Part shown: positions 9,380 through 20,655 of the stretch, in pieces
How positions within the stretch are numbered: position 1 is the stretch's first letter
Layout of the letters: every line of letters starts with the position of its first letter
DNA from: Kalaharituber pfeilii
Lineage: Eukaryota > Ascomycota > Pezizomycetes > Pezizales > Pezizaceae
Length of the DNA stretch: 64,000 nt
Direction of reading: 5' to 3'
NCBI GenBank assembly: GCA_015179045.1
Contig: WHUZ01000097.1
Coordinates: 150,592 to 214,591, forward strand
Notes under the pieces: generated by a model
The model's database searches: none
Told to the model about the DNA's origin: nothing
What the model saw: only the letters and a program-made list of their open reading frames with translations
Position numbers and translations under genes: made by a program

Positions 9380-10345
9380 ATTTTCAACACATTTAACGTG
9401 CCGAAAATGACCCATTTTCTCATATGTGAAGCGGTCATTTCCAACGAATTCAACATACCAAAAAGAACCTATTTTCCACATCTGCAAAGAGCCTATGTGT
9501 AGCGTAGTTAACATGTGGAAAATGACCCATTTTCTCCATGTGCGACGAGACTATTTAACATGCGTAAAATGGTCTATTTTCCACATGCGCCATGAGAGCT
9601 TTTGTAATGTATTTGCTGTTACGGATTCACTGCAACTGTAGGGCGGGCGGTCGGTGGATGTGCGCACAGTATACGCATATGCGACGGAGGCGATATGCGA
9701 CAGCCGGGCGCCGGCATCGCAGTTATAAAATGTGCTATATGAGCCACGCAGAGGACTAGCGAGTATCACTGGTTAAGTGTCTTTTTGGCCTGGCGGACGG
9801 TAACTCTCTGCGTTTACTATCATCCGTTACATTTGCCATGTGCAAAATGGTTTATTTTATACATGTGCGAGGAGCCCATTTAACGTGTGCAAAATGACCT
9901 ATTTTCTACATACGCGACGAGGACATTTTCGACGTATTTACTATGCGCAAGATGGTCTCTTTTCCACATGCGCGGCGAGGGCATTTCCAACGTATTTACT
10001 ATGTGCAAAACGGTCTGTTTTCCACATGTGCGGCGAGAGCATTTCTAACAGTCTGTTTTCCACATGCGCGGCGAGGGCATTTCCAACGTATTTACTATGT
10101 ACAAAACGGACTATTTTCCACAAGCGCGGCGAGGGCATTTCCAACTATGTGCAAAACGGTGAGGGCATTTCCAACGTATTTACTATGTGCAAAACGGTCT
10201 ACTTTCCACATGCACGGCGAGGGCATTTCCGACGTATTTACTATGTGCAAAACGGTCTACTTTCCACAAGCGTGGCGAAGGCATATCTAATGTATTTACT
10301 ATATGCAAAATGGTCTGTTTTCCACATACGCGGCGAGGGCATTTC
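9380..10345 (+). repeat. 58-bp repeat array, copy 1
   Basis: Tandem units of 58 bp (TTTACTATGTGCAAAACGG..CCACATGCGCGGCGAGGG..), some truncated, interrupted by a solo LTR. It matches 13620-15000 and 47660-48770. Since 58 is not a multiple of three, the three frames rotate and long spurious reading frames arise. Confidence 0.88.
9617..9831 (+). repeat. Solo LTR with 5-bp target duplication
   Basis: 215 bp from TGTTACGGATTC to CATCCGTTACA, flanked by TTTGC on both sides (9612-9616, 9832-9836). Internal TATAAAA-like sequence lies near 9724. Copies occupy the same site in the parallel arrays at 13835-14052 and 47884-48098, so the insertion predates the array duplication. An independent copy is at 32601-32804 with its own target duplication. 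No internal retrotransposon sequence remains. Confidence 0.88.
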
Positions 10346-10354
10346 AGACGTACT

Positions 10355-10604
10355 TCTACATAGCCAAAGGGTAGAGTCAGGCAGTGAAAGTTGGGGTTTT
10401 TCACGGCCCGGTAAGACATACAACTTTATATCCCCGCTGCAACATACAATTTTGGTCCGATTATCTTCAAACTGGCCTCGAATGAAAGCTCTACGTCTCC
10501 TCTATATTTTTATGTAAAAAAATAATACATTTCATACTCTAAATCTTGCTATATTTACAGTTAAAGATAGCGACTTTTGAGTAAATTTTCGCACTAGTAG
10601 GCTA
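10355..10604 (+). repeat. Subtelomeric repeat ST, copy 2, with pogo inserted at its 3' end
   Basis: Same repeat as 8852-9100. The pogo element has split it from its usual continuation (GGCTA|TCCCTGTCAT). Confidence 0.9.
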
Positions 10605-13327
10605 ACGTGCCCGATGTGGTAACGATCTGCCCCCCTGTAACGATCCTACATTTTCACCCCCGCTTCGGCAACCTGCTCCTCATCTTTCAACCGCGATTAT
10701 CCTGCATATCTCAGCGAATTCTACATATTTTGAACTCGTTTTACCCGCAGTTAATAGCTATGCGACAGGAAAGTAAGCCTGAAAACATTAACCGAGCAAT
10801 CGCTTATGCATACAAACATCGGGAAGAGTCAATACCAAAAATTGCTTCCTACTTTGATGTAAAAGCTATTACATTACATAGACGACTCGATGGGGTACAG
10901 AAAGGAAGGAAGGAGGCTCGCGAAAGGCAGCAATTGCTTACTAGAGGTGAAGAGAATGCATTAGAAGCCTGGGCACTTACAATGAGTGATATGGGCTTTC
11001 CAGTTCATTTGCGAATGCTGAGATCTATGGCTGTTTTAATTCTGCAGCCAAGGTTTAGCAATGCAGTTCCAGGAGATCGGTGGCATGAGAGGTTTTTACT
11101 TCGACATCCCATAGTTAACAGCAAATATGTACAATATCTTGAGCGCATTCGGCATTCGCAAGGGACAAATATTCCAGCGTAGAAGGCATTTTATCGGTCA
11201 CTTCGGACTACAATGCGCCAACTTAAGATCACCCCTGACAACCTCTGGACCTATGATGAAAAGGGTATTATTATGGGCATTGCAACTGGCAGGCAGAAAT
11301 GTATTGTTCGAGCAGGTCCAAAGCGAAAAATTGCAGTTACTGATGGCAATCGAGAATTTGTTACTGTCATAGAGACAGTAAATGCTGCTGGTCACATCAT
11401 TCCTCCATACCTTGTCTGGCAGGCGAAAACCCATAGAGAAGGCTACTACGGTGCTGAGGGTGTCCATAAACTTCCTGCAACTTTTGGACGCTCGCCTAGT
11501 GGATACATGGATGATGAACTAGGTGTTGAGTTTATAATATATCACTTTGAGCCATATACTCGCCCCGTGAACCCTACCACTACCTCCACTGCCTCCACTG
11601 CCTCCACCGCCCCTGCCTCCACCGCCTCCACCGCCTCTACCGCCGGCACCCCCATAGCAACCGGCCTTCCTACAAGCACTATACATGACAAACGCAGTAT
11701 AATTATTTCGAGCGATTCACTGACCTTACCTCCCTCTAATATATCCGAATATCCTTGGCGCCTTTTAATTGTTGATGGTCACTCTTCCCATGTCGCTTAC
11801 CAAGTCGTTGAATATGCACTCAATCACCGGATTCAAATGCTTTGTCTTCCCCCACATTCAACTCATTTAATGCAACCTCTTGATGTTGGATGTTTCTCTC
11901 CTCTCCAAAGACACTACCGCAATGGCTTACAAGATTGGATATATCAAAAGCCTCGTGATATTTTGCGCAAACCTGACTTCTGGGAAATTCTTTGTGGTGC
12001 CAGACAATCTACTTTTACTACCGATACTATTTTGGGTGCATGGCGGGGGTCTGGATGCTGGCCTATTGATCCCGACAAAGTTATTCCTCCTCAAGTTCAA
12101 GCGACAATGACGGTCAATTCAGATCTCTCTATATTAGATACTCCATCAAAGCAAATAGTACTGCGAACTGCTCTGGACAAGGCAATTTTGACTCCACATA
12201 CACGCAAGACTGTGATGGATCATGTATTGTTTCTGGAGGAAAAGCTAATAAAATATACGGTGATTGAGCCTAATGCTACAACCTTCAAAGCTCTACGGAA
12301 TGGTAAGATGGTCAAAAAAGCTCCGGCTGGTAGTTTGAAGCATATTAAAGGCCCTCGGACTCTTAATCGAGCGTATATTGAATCCTCTCGACAAGCCGAA
12401 GTCAAAGCAGCACTGGAAGCAGAGGAAAAGAAAGAGCGGAAGAGGCTGGAAAAGGAACAGAAAGCAGTAGAGAAGATAAGAAAAGAGGAAGAGAAAATTC
12501 AGAAGGCAGAGGAGCGACGAAAAATAGCCCAGGATAAGAAAGAAGCTGCTGAAGTGAAAAAGCAGCTAGCAGCGGAGGAGCGAGAAAGAAAGGCAAAAGA
12601 GAAACAAGAACAGAGAGAAATAGCTGCAGCTGAGCGGGCTGCAAAGGGAGGTCGTGGGGGAGCTCGCGGGCGAGGCCGGGGCCGAGGAAGGCCTTTGGTT
12701 CAGGAGGTGGGAGGGTCCGAACACCTGCTAGGGGGGGGGGGGGGTGAAGGAGGTTCCAGTAGTAAATCTCGAGCCACAGACCTCTTCTATCATACCTGAT
12801 GCCTCAGACGAAGTTACTGCTACTATCTCTAGTGCTTCATGTACCACTACTTCAAGTCCTAGTATTCCTGGATCACCTGAGGACTCTGAGGACACTGATG
12901 ATGATATTGAGGTACAGAGATTAGCTCGAGAATGTGAATTTCTTCTATATATTTGAAGGTGCGTGTATCCTATATAATTCCTATATACATTTATTAACTT
13001 TAACTGAAAAGACTAGTGCTAGGCGAATGATTATTACTCATTTTCTATATTATTTTCCTGATTCTGAGAACATTGAGCTATATTATATGCAGGGAGGGGT
13101 TAATTCATATAAATAATGATGAATTTGGTTATAGTTATTGGAATTTTGGCTTTTTCCTTATTATGATAGTATATTCAGATTCAGCGGTATCAAATTGATA
13201 TAATACTATGCAATTTCCGTAGTTGCAATATATCCGGTAATAGGTAATAGGGCAAGGAATGCATGACGAGGAGTGCCAAGAGAGTGGATCGTTACAGGGG
13301 GGCAGCTCGTTACCACTTCGGGCACGC
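10605..13327 (+). mobile_element. Fot1/pogo-type (Tc1/mariner superfamily) DNA transposon
   Basis: 2723 bp with ~42-bp terminal inverted repeats (left starts CGTGCCCGATGTGGTAACGA, right ends TCGTTACCACTTCGGGCACG) and TA target duplications at 10603-10604 and 13328-13329. The uninterrupted target GGCTATCC is seen in the sister arrays near 9098 and 47376. It encodes one transposase. A hairpin derivative of its 3' part is at 28416-30288. Confidence 0.95.
10760..12956 (+). pseudogene. pogo/Fot1-type transposase, one nonsense codon and a poly-G frame break
   Basis: The frame runs from ATG 10760 to 11179, hits TAG at 11180-11182 and continues in the same frame to 12799. The N-terminus has a Psq-type helix-turn-helix (NRAIAYAYKHREESIPKIAS) and a CENP-B/Tc5-like DNA-binding segment ending in GDRWHERFLLRHP. 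The DDE_1 catalytic triad is Asp in WTYDEKG (11255), Asp in IVDGHSSH (11774) and Asp in QPLDVG (11882), a DD35D spacing. A Ser/Thr/Ala low-complexity insert lies between the first two. The C-terminus is a Lys/Glu coiled coil and a GRGRGRGR stretch. At a G12 run (12732-12743) the frame is lost; the acidic continuation lies in another frame to 12956. The stop and the slip suggest an inactive copy, but the G-run could be a sequencing error. Confidence 0.9.
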
Positions 13328-13619
13328 TATCCCTGTCATATTCTTGCCATGCTACAGCTTGGCAGCAACGGCCAAAAAACTTCATAGAAAATAGACTCAG
13401 TAGTTTTCAGAATGGTCTATGCCAAAAAGACATAACTTTTCGTCGACAACCTATCCCAATTCAGGGGACTTTTCGTCGACAGCCTATACAAATTTTTACC
13501 CTAACGTTACACACCACTGTACTTCTCATCACAAACCTCCGGCAACTACAACTACCCTAACTACCTTATTAAGTAATAATCCCAATTAGCAATATACATT
13601 TTCGACATAATTAACGTGC

Positions 13620-15000
13620 CAAAAATGACCCATTTTCTCATATGTGAAGCGGTCATTTCCAATGAATTCAACATGCCAAAAAGAACCTATTTTCCACATC
13701 TGCAAAGAGCCTATGTGTAGCGTAGTTAACATGTGGAAAATGACCCATTTTCTCCATGCGCGATGAGACTATTTAACATGCGTAAAATAGTCTATTTTCC
13801 ACATGCGCCATGAGAGCTTTTGTAATATATTTGCTGTTATGGATTCACTGCAACTGTAGAGCGGGCGGTCAGTGAATGTGCGCACAGTATGTAACGTATA
13901 TGCGACGTAGGCGATATGCGACAGCCGGGCGCCGGCGTCGCAGTTATAAAATGTACTATATGAGCCACGCAGAGGACTAGCGAGTATCACTGGTTAAGTG
14001 TCTTTTTGGCCTGGCGGACGGTAACTCTCTGCGTTTACTATCATCCGTTACATTTGCCATGTGCAAAATGGTTTATTTTATACATGTGCGAGGAGCCCAT
14101 TTAACGTGTGTAAAATGACCTATTTTCTACATACGCGACGAGGACATTTTCGACGTATTTACTATGCGCAAGATGGTCTCTTTTCCACATGCGCGTCGAG
14201 GGCATTTCCAACGTATTTACTATGTGCAAAACGGTCTGTTTTCCACATGTGCGGCGAGAGCATTTCCAACAGTCTGTTTTCCACATGCGCGGCGAGGGCA
14301 TTTCCAACGTATTTACTATGTACAAAACGGACTATTTTCCACAAGCGCGGCGAGGGCATTTCCAACTATGTGCAAAACGGTCTGTTTTCCACATGCACGG
14401 TGAGGGCATTTCCAACGTATTTACTATGTGCAAAACGGTCTACTTTCCACAAGCGCGGCGAAGGCATTTCTAATGTATTTACTATATGCAAAATGGTCTG
14501 TTTTCCACATACGCGGCGAGGGCATTTCAGACGTACCTACTATGTGCAAAACGGTCTGTTTTCCACATGCGCGGCGAGGGCATTTCCAAACCTATTTACT
14601 ATGTACAAAACGGACTATTTTCCACAAGCGCGGCGAGGGCATTTCCAACTATGTGCAAAACGGTCTGTTTTCCACATGCACGGTGAGGGCATTTCCAACA
14701 TATTTACTATGTGCAAAACGGTCTACTTTCCACAAGCGCGGCGAAGGCATTTCTAATGTATTTACTATATGCAAAATGGTCTGTTTTCCACATACGCGGC
14801 GAGGGCATTTCAGACGTACCTACTATGTGCAAAACGGTCTACTTTCCACATGCACGGTGAGGGCATTTTCAACGTATTTACTATGCACAAAATGGTTTAT
14901 TTTCCAAAATGGTCTATGATGAGGGCATTTGTGACGTATTTACCATCTCTATTTTCAACATGCGCGACGAGGGCATTTGCGACGTATTTGCCACGCATGC
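13620..15000 (+). repeat. 58-bp repeat array, copy 2
   Basis: About 20 complete or partial 58-bp units, with the solo LTR inside. A central group of units (about 14430-14760) is itself duplicated compared with the array at 47660-48770, accounting for its greater length. Confidence 0.85.
13835..14052 (+). repeat. Solo LTR, second copy at the same array position
   Basis: It begins TGTTATGGATTC and ends CCGTTACA, with TTTGC on both sides. It is the duplicated counterpart of 9617-9831. Confidence 0.85.
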
Positions 15001-15029
15001 TATTTTACCTACCCTTGGCAAACTGGGGC

Positions 15030-15489
15030 CGGCTTCTTACCTGACATCATACAGGTGCGGTAAGCCAGTTCTTTAGCTAGGTGGAAATCACATTGCGGCC
15101 CTTGTATCATGGGTAAGGGTATCAAAAATGCCTTCGTAGCACATGTATGGAATAGACCACTTTGTATGTATTCAATACGTCGAAAATTGGCTCCTCACGA
15201 ATGTAGAAACATCAGGAAAAAGGGGAGTTTGCACCCTCAGTGCCATGAGCGCGAGGGCGCTGGGGCGCTGGGGCACTATTGCACTGCGAAAGTGTGCTGC
15301 CATTGCGGTACTTCCCATACTAGACATGCATCTCATCATGCCAAGAATCCATGGAGCGACTATAGCTCCATGGTTTCTTGGCATAGGTGCTACTTCATCA
15401 GCAAAAAAGAGGTTGCATCAGCAGCGTCACGACGAGGCAGCAAGCGTCACGACACACGATGCATTTCTGGCTTCCTGACTCTCTGGCTT
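15030..15489. repeat. Duplicated sequence with hairpin repeat, no gene
   Basis: It matches 48800-49990 apart from the LINE insertion there. It includes the 18-bp hairpin (15340-15382, one mismatch in the left arm) and a GCACTGC/GCCATTGC stub. Open frames here are short and not conserved in shape. Confidence 0.6.
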
Positions 15490-15960
15490 GGCACGCCTAT
15501 CGTGGTAGTTTACGCCCTCAGCGCCCACAAGGCAAGTAATCCTGCTGCCCGCGTCGCGACGTGCTCAACGTGCTCAAAATGTCCCCATTGCACCCACAAC
15601 GCAAGTAATCCTGCTGCTGGCGCCGCAACGTACTTAACGTGCTCAAAATGTCCTCCATTGTGTCCATAATGCAAGTAATCCTGCCACTGGTGTTGTGACA
15701 TGCTCAACGTGCTCAAAATGTCCTCCATTCCACCTGCAACGCAAGTAATCCTGCCGCCGGCATCGCAACGTGCTCAACGTGCTCAACATGAGCAATGTGC
15801 CCAATATGTTTTACATTTCATGTACATGCTCAAATGTGCCTACATCTCATAAGCGCACTCAACGTGCTCAAATGCTTAATGTGCTCAACATGCTTAACAT
15901 GCTCAACATGCTCCATGTATTCTACAATTCCATATCTCATACGTGCGCCCAATATGCCCA
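15490..15960 (+). repeat. Minisatellite, ~70-bp units then TGCTCAACG short units
   Basis: Four ~70-bp units (AAGTAATCCTGC..CGTGCTCAAAATGTCC) grade into a 9-18 bp repeat of GCTCAACATGCTTAACAT type. Same array at 49990-50440. Confidence 0.85.
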
Positions 15961-16632
15961 ATGGTATGAAGATAGTCAATTAACTCAATTTGGCAATATC
16001 GCAGCATGTCTGTGTTCTGGCCTACCGACGAACATTGCGGTTCGCGAACCGGCCAGGCCCATTCGCGAATCGGCCAATTCGTCGGTGGGCTGGCTGATTC
16101 GCGAATGGGCCAGCCCACCGACGAACACTGGTTTAGTACAAGTACCACTAGGTACCTCTACGTACTACCAGTGATTGAGTATAGAGAAACATTCTGCTAC
16201 CAGCGTTAATTGATAGCCAGTTACTGTATGCTAGCACAGCCCTATTGCCACTGACAAGTTGCCACCTACAAGTTGCCACTTGAAAGTTGCTGTCGGTGAT
16301 AAGTTGCTACTTCTTACCCACATACTAGAAGATAATACAGACAGTTTAATTAATTCACTACGCTTCTAGACTGCTATAGTTAAGAATACCAATTTGTAAT
16401 CATAACTAAATTATTGTTAACCGAAACACTAGAAGAAAATTACTAAATATGCTTCTAGTATTCTTCTTACTCTAAGCGAAATTTTGGAGTGTTATCTTCA
16501 TAGGTAGAGATTTCCGGAATCCTCCGCCATTCTGGTATTATATTGTGGCAGTAACAGGGATTGCGTTGATGCCAAGAATGAAAAGTTTGGTGGTTGTATT
16601 ACCAGAAACAGTAGATAATAAGAGCCCTGCAA

Positions 16633-16828
16633 GTGCCAAGTACCCACTTTAAGCAACCTCATCATGATAAAACTTGTCAAGACAAAATTTTATGTTCTTG
16701 TCTAGGTACCTGTTCTTCTCTTCGTTGTACATGCATATGTCAAAAGGTTAAATGTTCTTATTCTTGTAATAAAAGCAATGCTGGTCAATGTACTAACCAG
16801 GAGAATGAGAGTGAACATAGTGATGTAT
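16633..16828 (+). pseudogene. Cys-rich fragment resembling a CXC-type metal-binding motif
   Basis: The frame reads through ILCSCLGTCSSLRCTCICQK and then KCSYSCN..GQC. The spacing CxC-x3-C-x3-RCxC resembles the cysteine knuckles at the C-terminus of some transposon proteins and of CXC-domain proteins. It lies inside the 16013-17663 element and is fused downstream to an unrelated LINE ORF1 fragment by insertion. It may be the remains of that element's own protein; no catalytic part is visible upstream, where frames are closed. Confidence 0.4.
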
Positions 16829-17198
16829 ATTTAGGGAAGGTCCGGAAATGGTTGGAGTCCGGGAATGATAGGCTAAGCAAGACCGTGGGGATAAGGTGGC
16901 TGAGACGAAAGACCGCGCTACTGGAAGAAGGAAAAATGACCAGCTCGGTCGTGGTGTACTTGGAGGCAGCGACGGGCGTAGACAGAGTTAGGTTAGGTGG
17001 GAAATGGTTGAGGACCACTCAATACGAGCCGGACAGACGGAGGAAATAGGCTGTATTGACCAGTGCGTACATTCTACCCGCACCATGTATGAGTATTGCG
17101 AGCACCACATGTATTTAGTGACGGTTAATTTTCTTTCTTTAATAAATACCTCGCCATAGCCCATACTGCGACATGCGAGTAATGATAAAAAAAAAAAA
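16829..17198 (+). mobile_element. 5'-truncated LINE: ORF1 C-terminus and family A tail
   Basis: Gag C-terminal domain (LGKVRKWLESG.., GIRWLRRKTAL, MTSSVVVYLE, VRLGGKWLR) to TAG at 17047-17049, then 3' UTR, tail with a decayed hairpin (CATACTGCGACATGCGAG) and poly-A. A clear target duplication is not visible. It is closest to the ORF1 at 6640 and 60700. Confidence 0.8.
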
Positions 17199-17308
17199 GT
17201 ACTATTGTTTGTACATAGATGACTGCATAGGGGGATAGGAGACTGTGGAAATTGCTTAGCTGGCTGTATGATAGATCACTATTACATTAAATCATAAGCG
17301 AGTATATA

Positions 17309-17481
17309 GGGGGGGGAGAGAACGTTGGCGGAGGTGATGGACTGGGCGGCGGAGTAACCGGTCATATTTTCACTTTATCTCCTTATCTGTTACTTATTTT
17401 TCCGTTGATTATCATTCATGTATCTAAACCCTCGCCATAGCCTGCAAGGCAGCATGCGAGTAATGATATATAAAAAAAAAA
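17309..17481 (+). mobile_element. 5'-truncated LINE carrying the end of ORF2 and family A tail
   Basis: 173 bp with a 15-bp target duplication (ATAAGCGAGTATATA at 17294-17308 and 17482-17496). It contains the last ORF2 codons (TLAEVMDWAAE, TAA) as in 745-931. The 5' junction has eight G residues. Confidence 0.85.
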
Positions 17482-17667
17482 ATAAGCGAGTATATATATT
17501 ACATATAGGTACATCGAGGTACATTCATGTTCGCCGCTGGGCCAGGTGTTCGTGGCTGGGCTGGCCCCGTGAAAAACACCATATGTTTTTCACGGGGCCG
17601 GCCGGTTCACGAATCGGCTGGCCGGTTCGCGAACCGGAAAATGTTCGTCGGTGGGCCAGAACATCTG

Positions 17668-18289
17668 AACTGCCCTGGTTAGTACATTATGGAATTGAGA
17701 TTAAGTTTATGGTGTTGAAAAGGGGGCGGAGTCAGATACGTACTGCGCTCTCCCTTGGGTTACTGAATTGAGTGCTGGTGAGGTCGCTTGGGCCCCCGTT
17801 GGGTCTCGTATAGGTTGCTACATTCGGAGCTGATTCTACAGAGCGAGGGGTTAGAGGGTCGCCCATACCAAATTTCAGTCGCAGGTCGGGTGTATGCCAG
17901 GGGTATTTTCTTTCAAATCTTGGCATGCGGCATGAATTAAACTCAAGTTGGCCGCTTTTTTTCTATGCTAGCATGGGCATATCTGATGCTAGCCACAAAT
18001 GGGGTTTTTTTTTTTGCGACGCCGGCCAAAAGTGCTTTGACGCTAGCCTAAATGAAAATCACTAGGATGCACATCACACATATTTTACTTTTTATCACAT
18101 TGTGGCCGTTGCTTTATGCCCGTAGCACATTTTGCCCACACGAAATATGCTGAAACTGGCTCATCGCGAGTGCTTGTAAAGTTCGTTGAAAATAGACTCC
18201 TCGTGCCTATAGAAAACAGCCCATTTCGGATATGTCAAATACGTCTGAAAATTGCTTTCGCGCACCTGAGTTGAATGGGCCAGTTTGCG
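17668..18289. other. Duplicated, then unique sequence without genes
   Basis: 17668-18000 matches 50497-50830. 18000-18290 is unique in the window. No coding region is supported. Confidence 0.5.
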
Positions 18290-18505
18290 CATAAATATTT
18301 CGTGATAGGGTGTCCAAATTCATTATGTAAGGAAGTATTTGGACAGCTGACGTGATGAAATTTGGACAGCTGACATAATGAATTTGGACTTTTCACACCA
18401 ATTCTTTCTGCCCAAGCATACGAAAATATGCTAGTTTCCGCCAAAAACCGCATAGCGCATAATATGCATTATCCCCTGTCCAAATACTTATTTTTCTGTC
18501 TAGTA
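18290..18505. mobile_element. Left-truncated Tc1/mariner-type MITE
   Basis: It matches the right two thirds of the MITE at 51994-52307 and ends CTTATTTTTCTGTCTAG|TA. The left terminal repeat is missing. Confidence 0.75.
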
Positions 18506-18539
18506 CTTATGTATATGTCATATTATATTGCCATTGCGG

Positions 18540-18985
18540 TACTTCCCATACCAGACATGCGTGCTACCTTGTCTCATCATGCCAAGAAACCATGGGGCGG
18601 CTGTAGCTCCATGGTTTCTTGGCATAGGTGCTATACACCGTGCTACCACCGCTCCATGGTTTCTTGGCAAAGGTGCTATACATTTCGTGATGTTGAAAGA
18701 GACCCGCCATACCTGTGATATTGACCTCATTCTGCCATTCTCGTGTCATCGATTGGGCCCTATGGTACATGTCAGATTCAGGTCACATTCACACATCTCG
18801 CGACATTGAAAGGGACCCACCATACATATGAAATTGCACTCATCATGCCACTGTCGTGCCGTCTAAAGGGCCCTACGGGACGTGTCAGATTCAGTTCACG
18901 TTCACACATCTCACGATGCTGAAAGGGACCCGTCATACATATGAAATTGCACACATTGTCCTTACAGCCTCCACACACCAAGCCA
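18540..18985. repeat. Repeat-derived sequence with hairpin repeats
   Basis: It resembles 4240-4670 and 57130-57330/58546-58680: the 18-bp hairpin at 18578-18622, a right arm near 18650, then GAAAGAGACCCGCCATAC-type sequence. No gene. Confidence 0.65.
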
Positions 18986-19159
18986 AGGGTCAAGTTCTAG
19001 AAGGTAGGAGAATGCGGGGTTAAGTTCTAGAAGCTAGGAGAGCGGGGGCGACGGCGCGTGGGGCCCATGTACGTAGAGAGTTAGTTTAGCCTGTCTCCGG
19101 GCTATGAGGGCTTGCCCAGGGACCCTGCCATGGCCAAGTGCTACAAGCGGGGTTATGTG

Positions 19160-19190
<31 letters not shown>
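18986..19190 (+). mobile_element. 5'-truncated LINE, tail family B
   Basis: 205 bp ending in the family B tail (CCCTGCCATGGCCAAGTGCT.., GCGGGGTTATGTG, poly-A). The target is the CCAAGCCACGACC repeat, seen uninterrupted near 4674, with AGCCA duplicated (18981-18985, 19191-19195). Confidence 0.75.
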
Positions 19191-19192
<2 letters not shown>

Positions 19193-19199
19193 CCACGAC

Positions 19200-19565
19200 C
19201 GCCGGCAAGCCATGACCGTCTCCCGCCGACAGCCGGCAGGCTCATAGAACCGGCTAGCTATAGGTAGCTAGTAAGCTGCCACTATAGCCCGCCTGCCAGT
19301 ATAGCCTGCCTACCAGTATGGCCCACCCGCCAGTATAGCCCGCCTGCTAGGACCCACATGGTTGCTCGCAGTCCATATGTTCTTGTTATTCTTGTCAATC
19401 CCTAGATCTAATTCAGTACTTGGTCTTCTCTGCCTTTTCACCATAGTCTGCCATCGCCGCTGAACTGGAACCACTGAACTACCACCTGCAAGCCTCTCCT
19501 GTCAAGCCTCTGCCGTTCAGCGCTTGCAAAACTACTGTTACCCTGAACCGGAATACAATTACCCT
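19200..19565 (-). repeat. Interspersed repeat, inverted relative to 954-1110
   Basis: It matches 4755-5090 and 58800-59150. It includes short tandem CCCGCCTGCCAGTATAG units. No gene. Confidence 0.6.
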
Positions 19566-19827
19566 TCCCAGTGGACACAACTAGAGATGAATGGGAAACA
19601 GCCATCACCGAAGCTGAAGACGAGGGCTGGGTGAGCCACTACACTGATGGCAGTCGAATAGAAGACGCATCTGGAGCCGGGTTATACCAACAACACCCGA
19701 CAAAGAGGATATCAAGGTATCTAGGTCGATGGAGCACCGTCAATGATGCTGAACTAATAGCTATGAGCGAAGCCCTGAACACTCGAGGCAACGAGCTGCT
19801 AATCATCACTGACTCAAAGGTAGCCAT

Positions 19828-19891
19828 TTTTTTTTTTTTTTTTTCCCTTTCACGTGACCCCGCTTGTAGCTGTTCGCCATGGCAGGGCGAA
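19828..19891 (-). mobile_element. 64-bp tail-only LINE insertion, family B
   Basis: Poly-T followed by the family B tail (CACGTGACCCCGC.., GCCATGGCAGGG) and nothing else. Target duplication AAAGGTAGCCAT (19816-19827 and 19892-19903). It interrupts the RNase H frame right after the catalytic TDS motif. Confidence 0.85.
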
Positions 19892-19917
19892 AAAGGTAGC
19901 CATAACCAAGCTCCAAC

Positions 19918-19922
<5 letters not shown>

Positions 19923-19948
<26 letters not shown>

Positions 19949-20655
19949 TTATCACGTGACCCCGCATGCAGCTGTTCGCCAAGGCAGGGCCCCTGGGTCT
20001 AAACCCTCAAAGCCCGGAGGCAGGCTTACCTAACTACCCCTCCGCCGCCATCTCTACAAACGGAAAACTCAACCCCTCCCCGCCCCACCTCCCCGAGGCA
20101 CTAAAATAACTACAACTTTCCTCCACCGCCACCTTCGAACAAACGAAAAATCGCCCCCTCCCCCTACACCCTGCCGTCCACTTCTTCTCGTCAATATCCT
20201 CCCACCTTCCCCATCCTTCCGGGTACTCTACCTCCTCACACCTGAACGCCAGGTGGTCTGCCGTTTGCTTTTCTCCACACCCGCACCTGCTCCCCTCTGC
20301 CGCCTTTACATGTATTTCCCGCTGTTTCCATTAGTCTTGCGGGAGGGAAAGCGGCCAGCAGTCTTCCTCACCCCCGTCCCCTTTCGGCCTCATACCGGCA
20401 CGCCCTCAACCATCTTCCTCCGAGCCTAACCCTGTCGACATCCTGCTGGTCCTCCAGAAAAACTACCACCGAGCTCGTCTTCTTTCCTTCCCCAACCAGT
20501 AAGTCTTTCCTTCTCAACCAGCGAACCCCAACAATCTTCCTCAGGTCCTTATTGTCCTCACCCAGCCATCGTTGCACCTTCCCTAAGTCCCTTCTCAACG
20601 CGACCCCATGTACAACGATGCCGGCCCTGACCTTCGGTTTTGGCTTCGGCTCCGG
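19923..20655 (-). mobile_element. 5'-truncated family B element with ORF1 C-terminus
   Basis: 733 bp: poly-T, family B tail (19949-20000), ~370 bp of 3' UTR, then the C-terminal domain of a Gag-like ORF1. Target duplication AGCTCCAACGGATT (19909-19922 and 20656-20669). Again an ORF1 C-terminus joins a LINE tail with no ORF2 between, so family B also has gag-only members. Confidence 0.85.
20368..20655 (-). pseudogene. LINE ORF1 C-terminal domain (family B), truncated
   Basis: It reads GIVVHGVALRRDLGKVQRWL, GVRWLRRKDLL, KTSSVVVFLE, VRLGGRWLRACRYE to a stop at 20368. The domain is complete but its N-terminal Pro-rich part is lost by 5' truncation. The open frame runs on past 20655 into the target LINE, which is chance. 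Confidence 0.82.

Larger units (their letters stand above)
16013..17663. mobile_element. TIR element of unknown superfamily with nested LINE insertions
   Basis: Ends are TGTTCTGGCC and GGGCCAGAACA, with at least 24 bp of inverted repeat (YACCGACGAACATT inside) followed by clusters of TTCGCGAA palindromes. The duplicated block reads CATGTCTGAACTGCC without interruption at about 50490. This gives precise limits and a 4-bp target duplication TCTG (16009-16012, 17664-17667). Internally there are a Cys-rich coding relic (16640-16830) and two LINE tails (16829-17198, 17309-17481). TG..CA ends with long TIRs and 4-bp duplication do not match a superfamily I can name with confidence. Confidence 0.75.
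13330..18000. repeat. Segmental duplication, copy B1
   Basis: The 58-bp array, the 15.0-16.0 kb minisatellites and the sequence beyond are matched at 47376-50890 (copy B2). Relative to B2, this copy has the 1651-bp TIR element at 16013-17663. B2 in turn has a LINE at 48924-49620 that is absent here at about 15160. Similarity ends near 18000. Confidence 0.88.

Noticed and set aside
9840..10517. 225-codon frame in the 58-bp array
   Set aside because: A rotating-frame artefact of a 58-bp period; the paralogous arrays give frames of different composition.
11213..12799. Separate 528-aa gene starting at 11213
   Set aside because: It is in the same frame as the upstream DNA-binding segment, separated by a single TAG; both belong to one pogo transposase.
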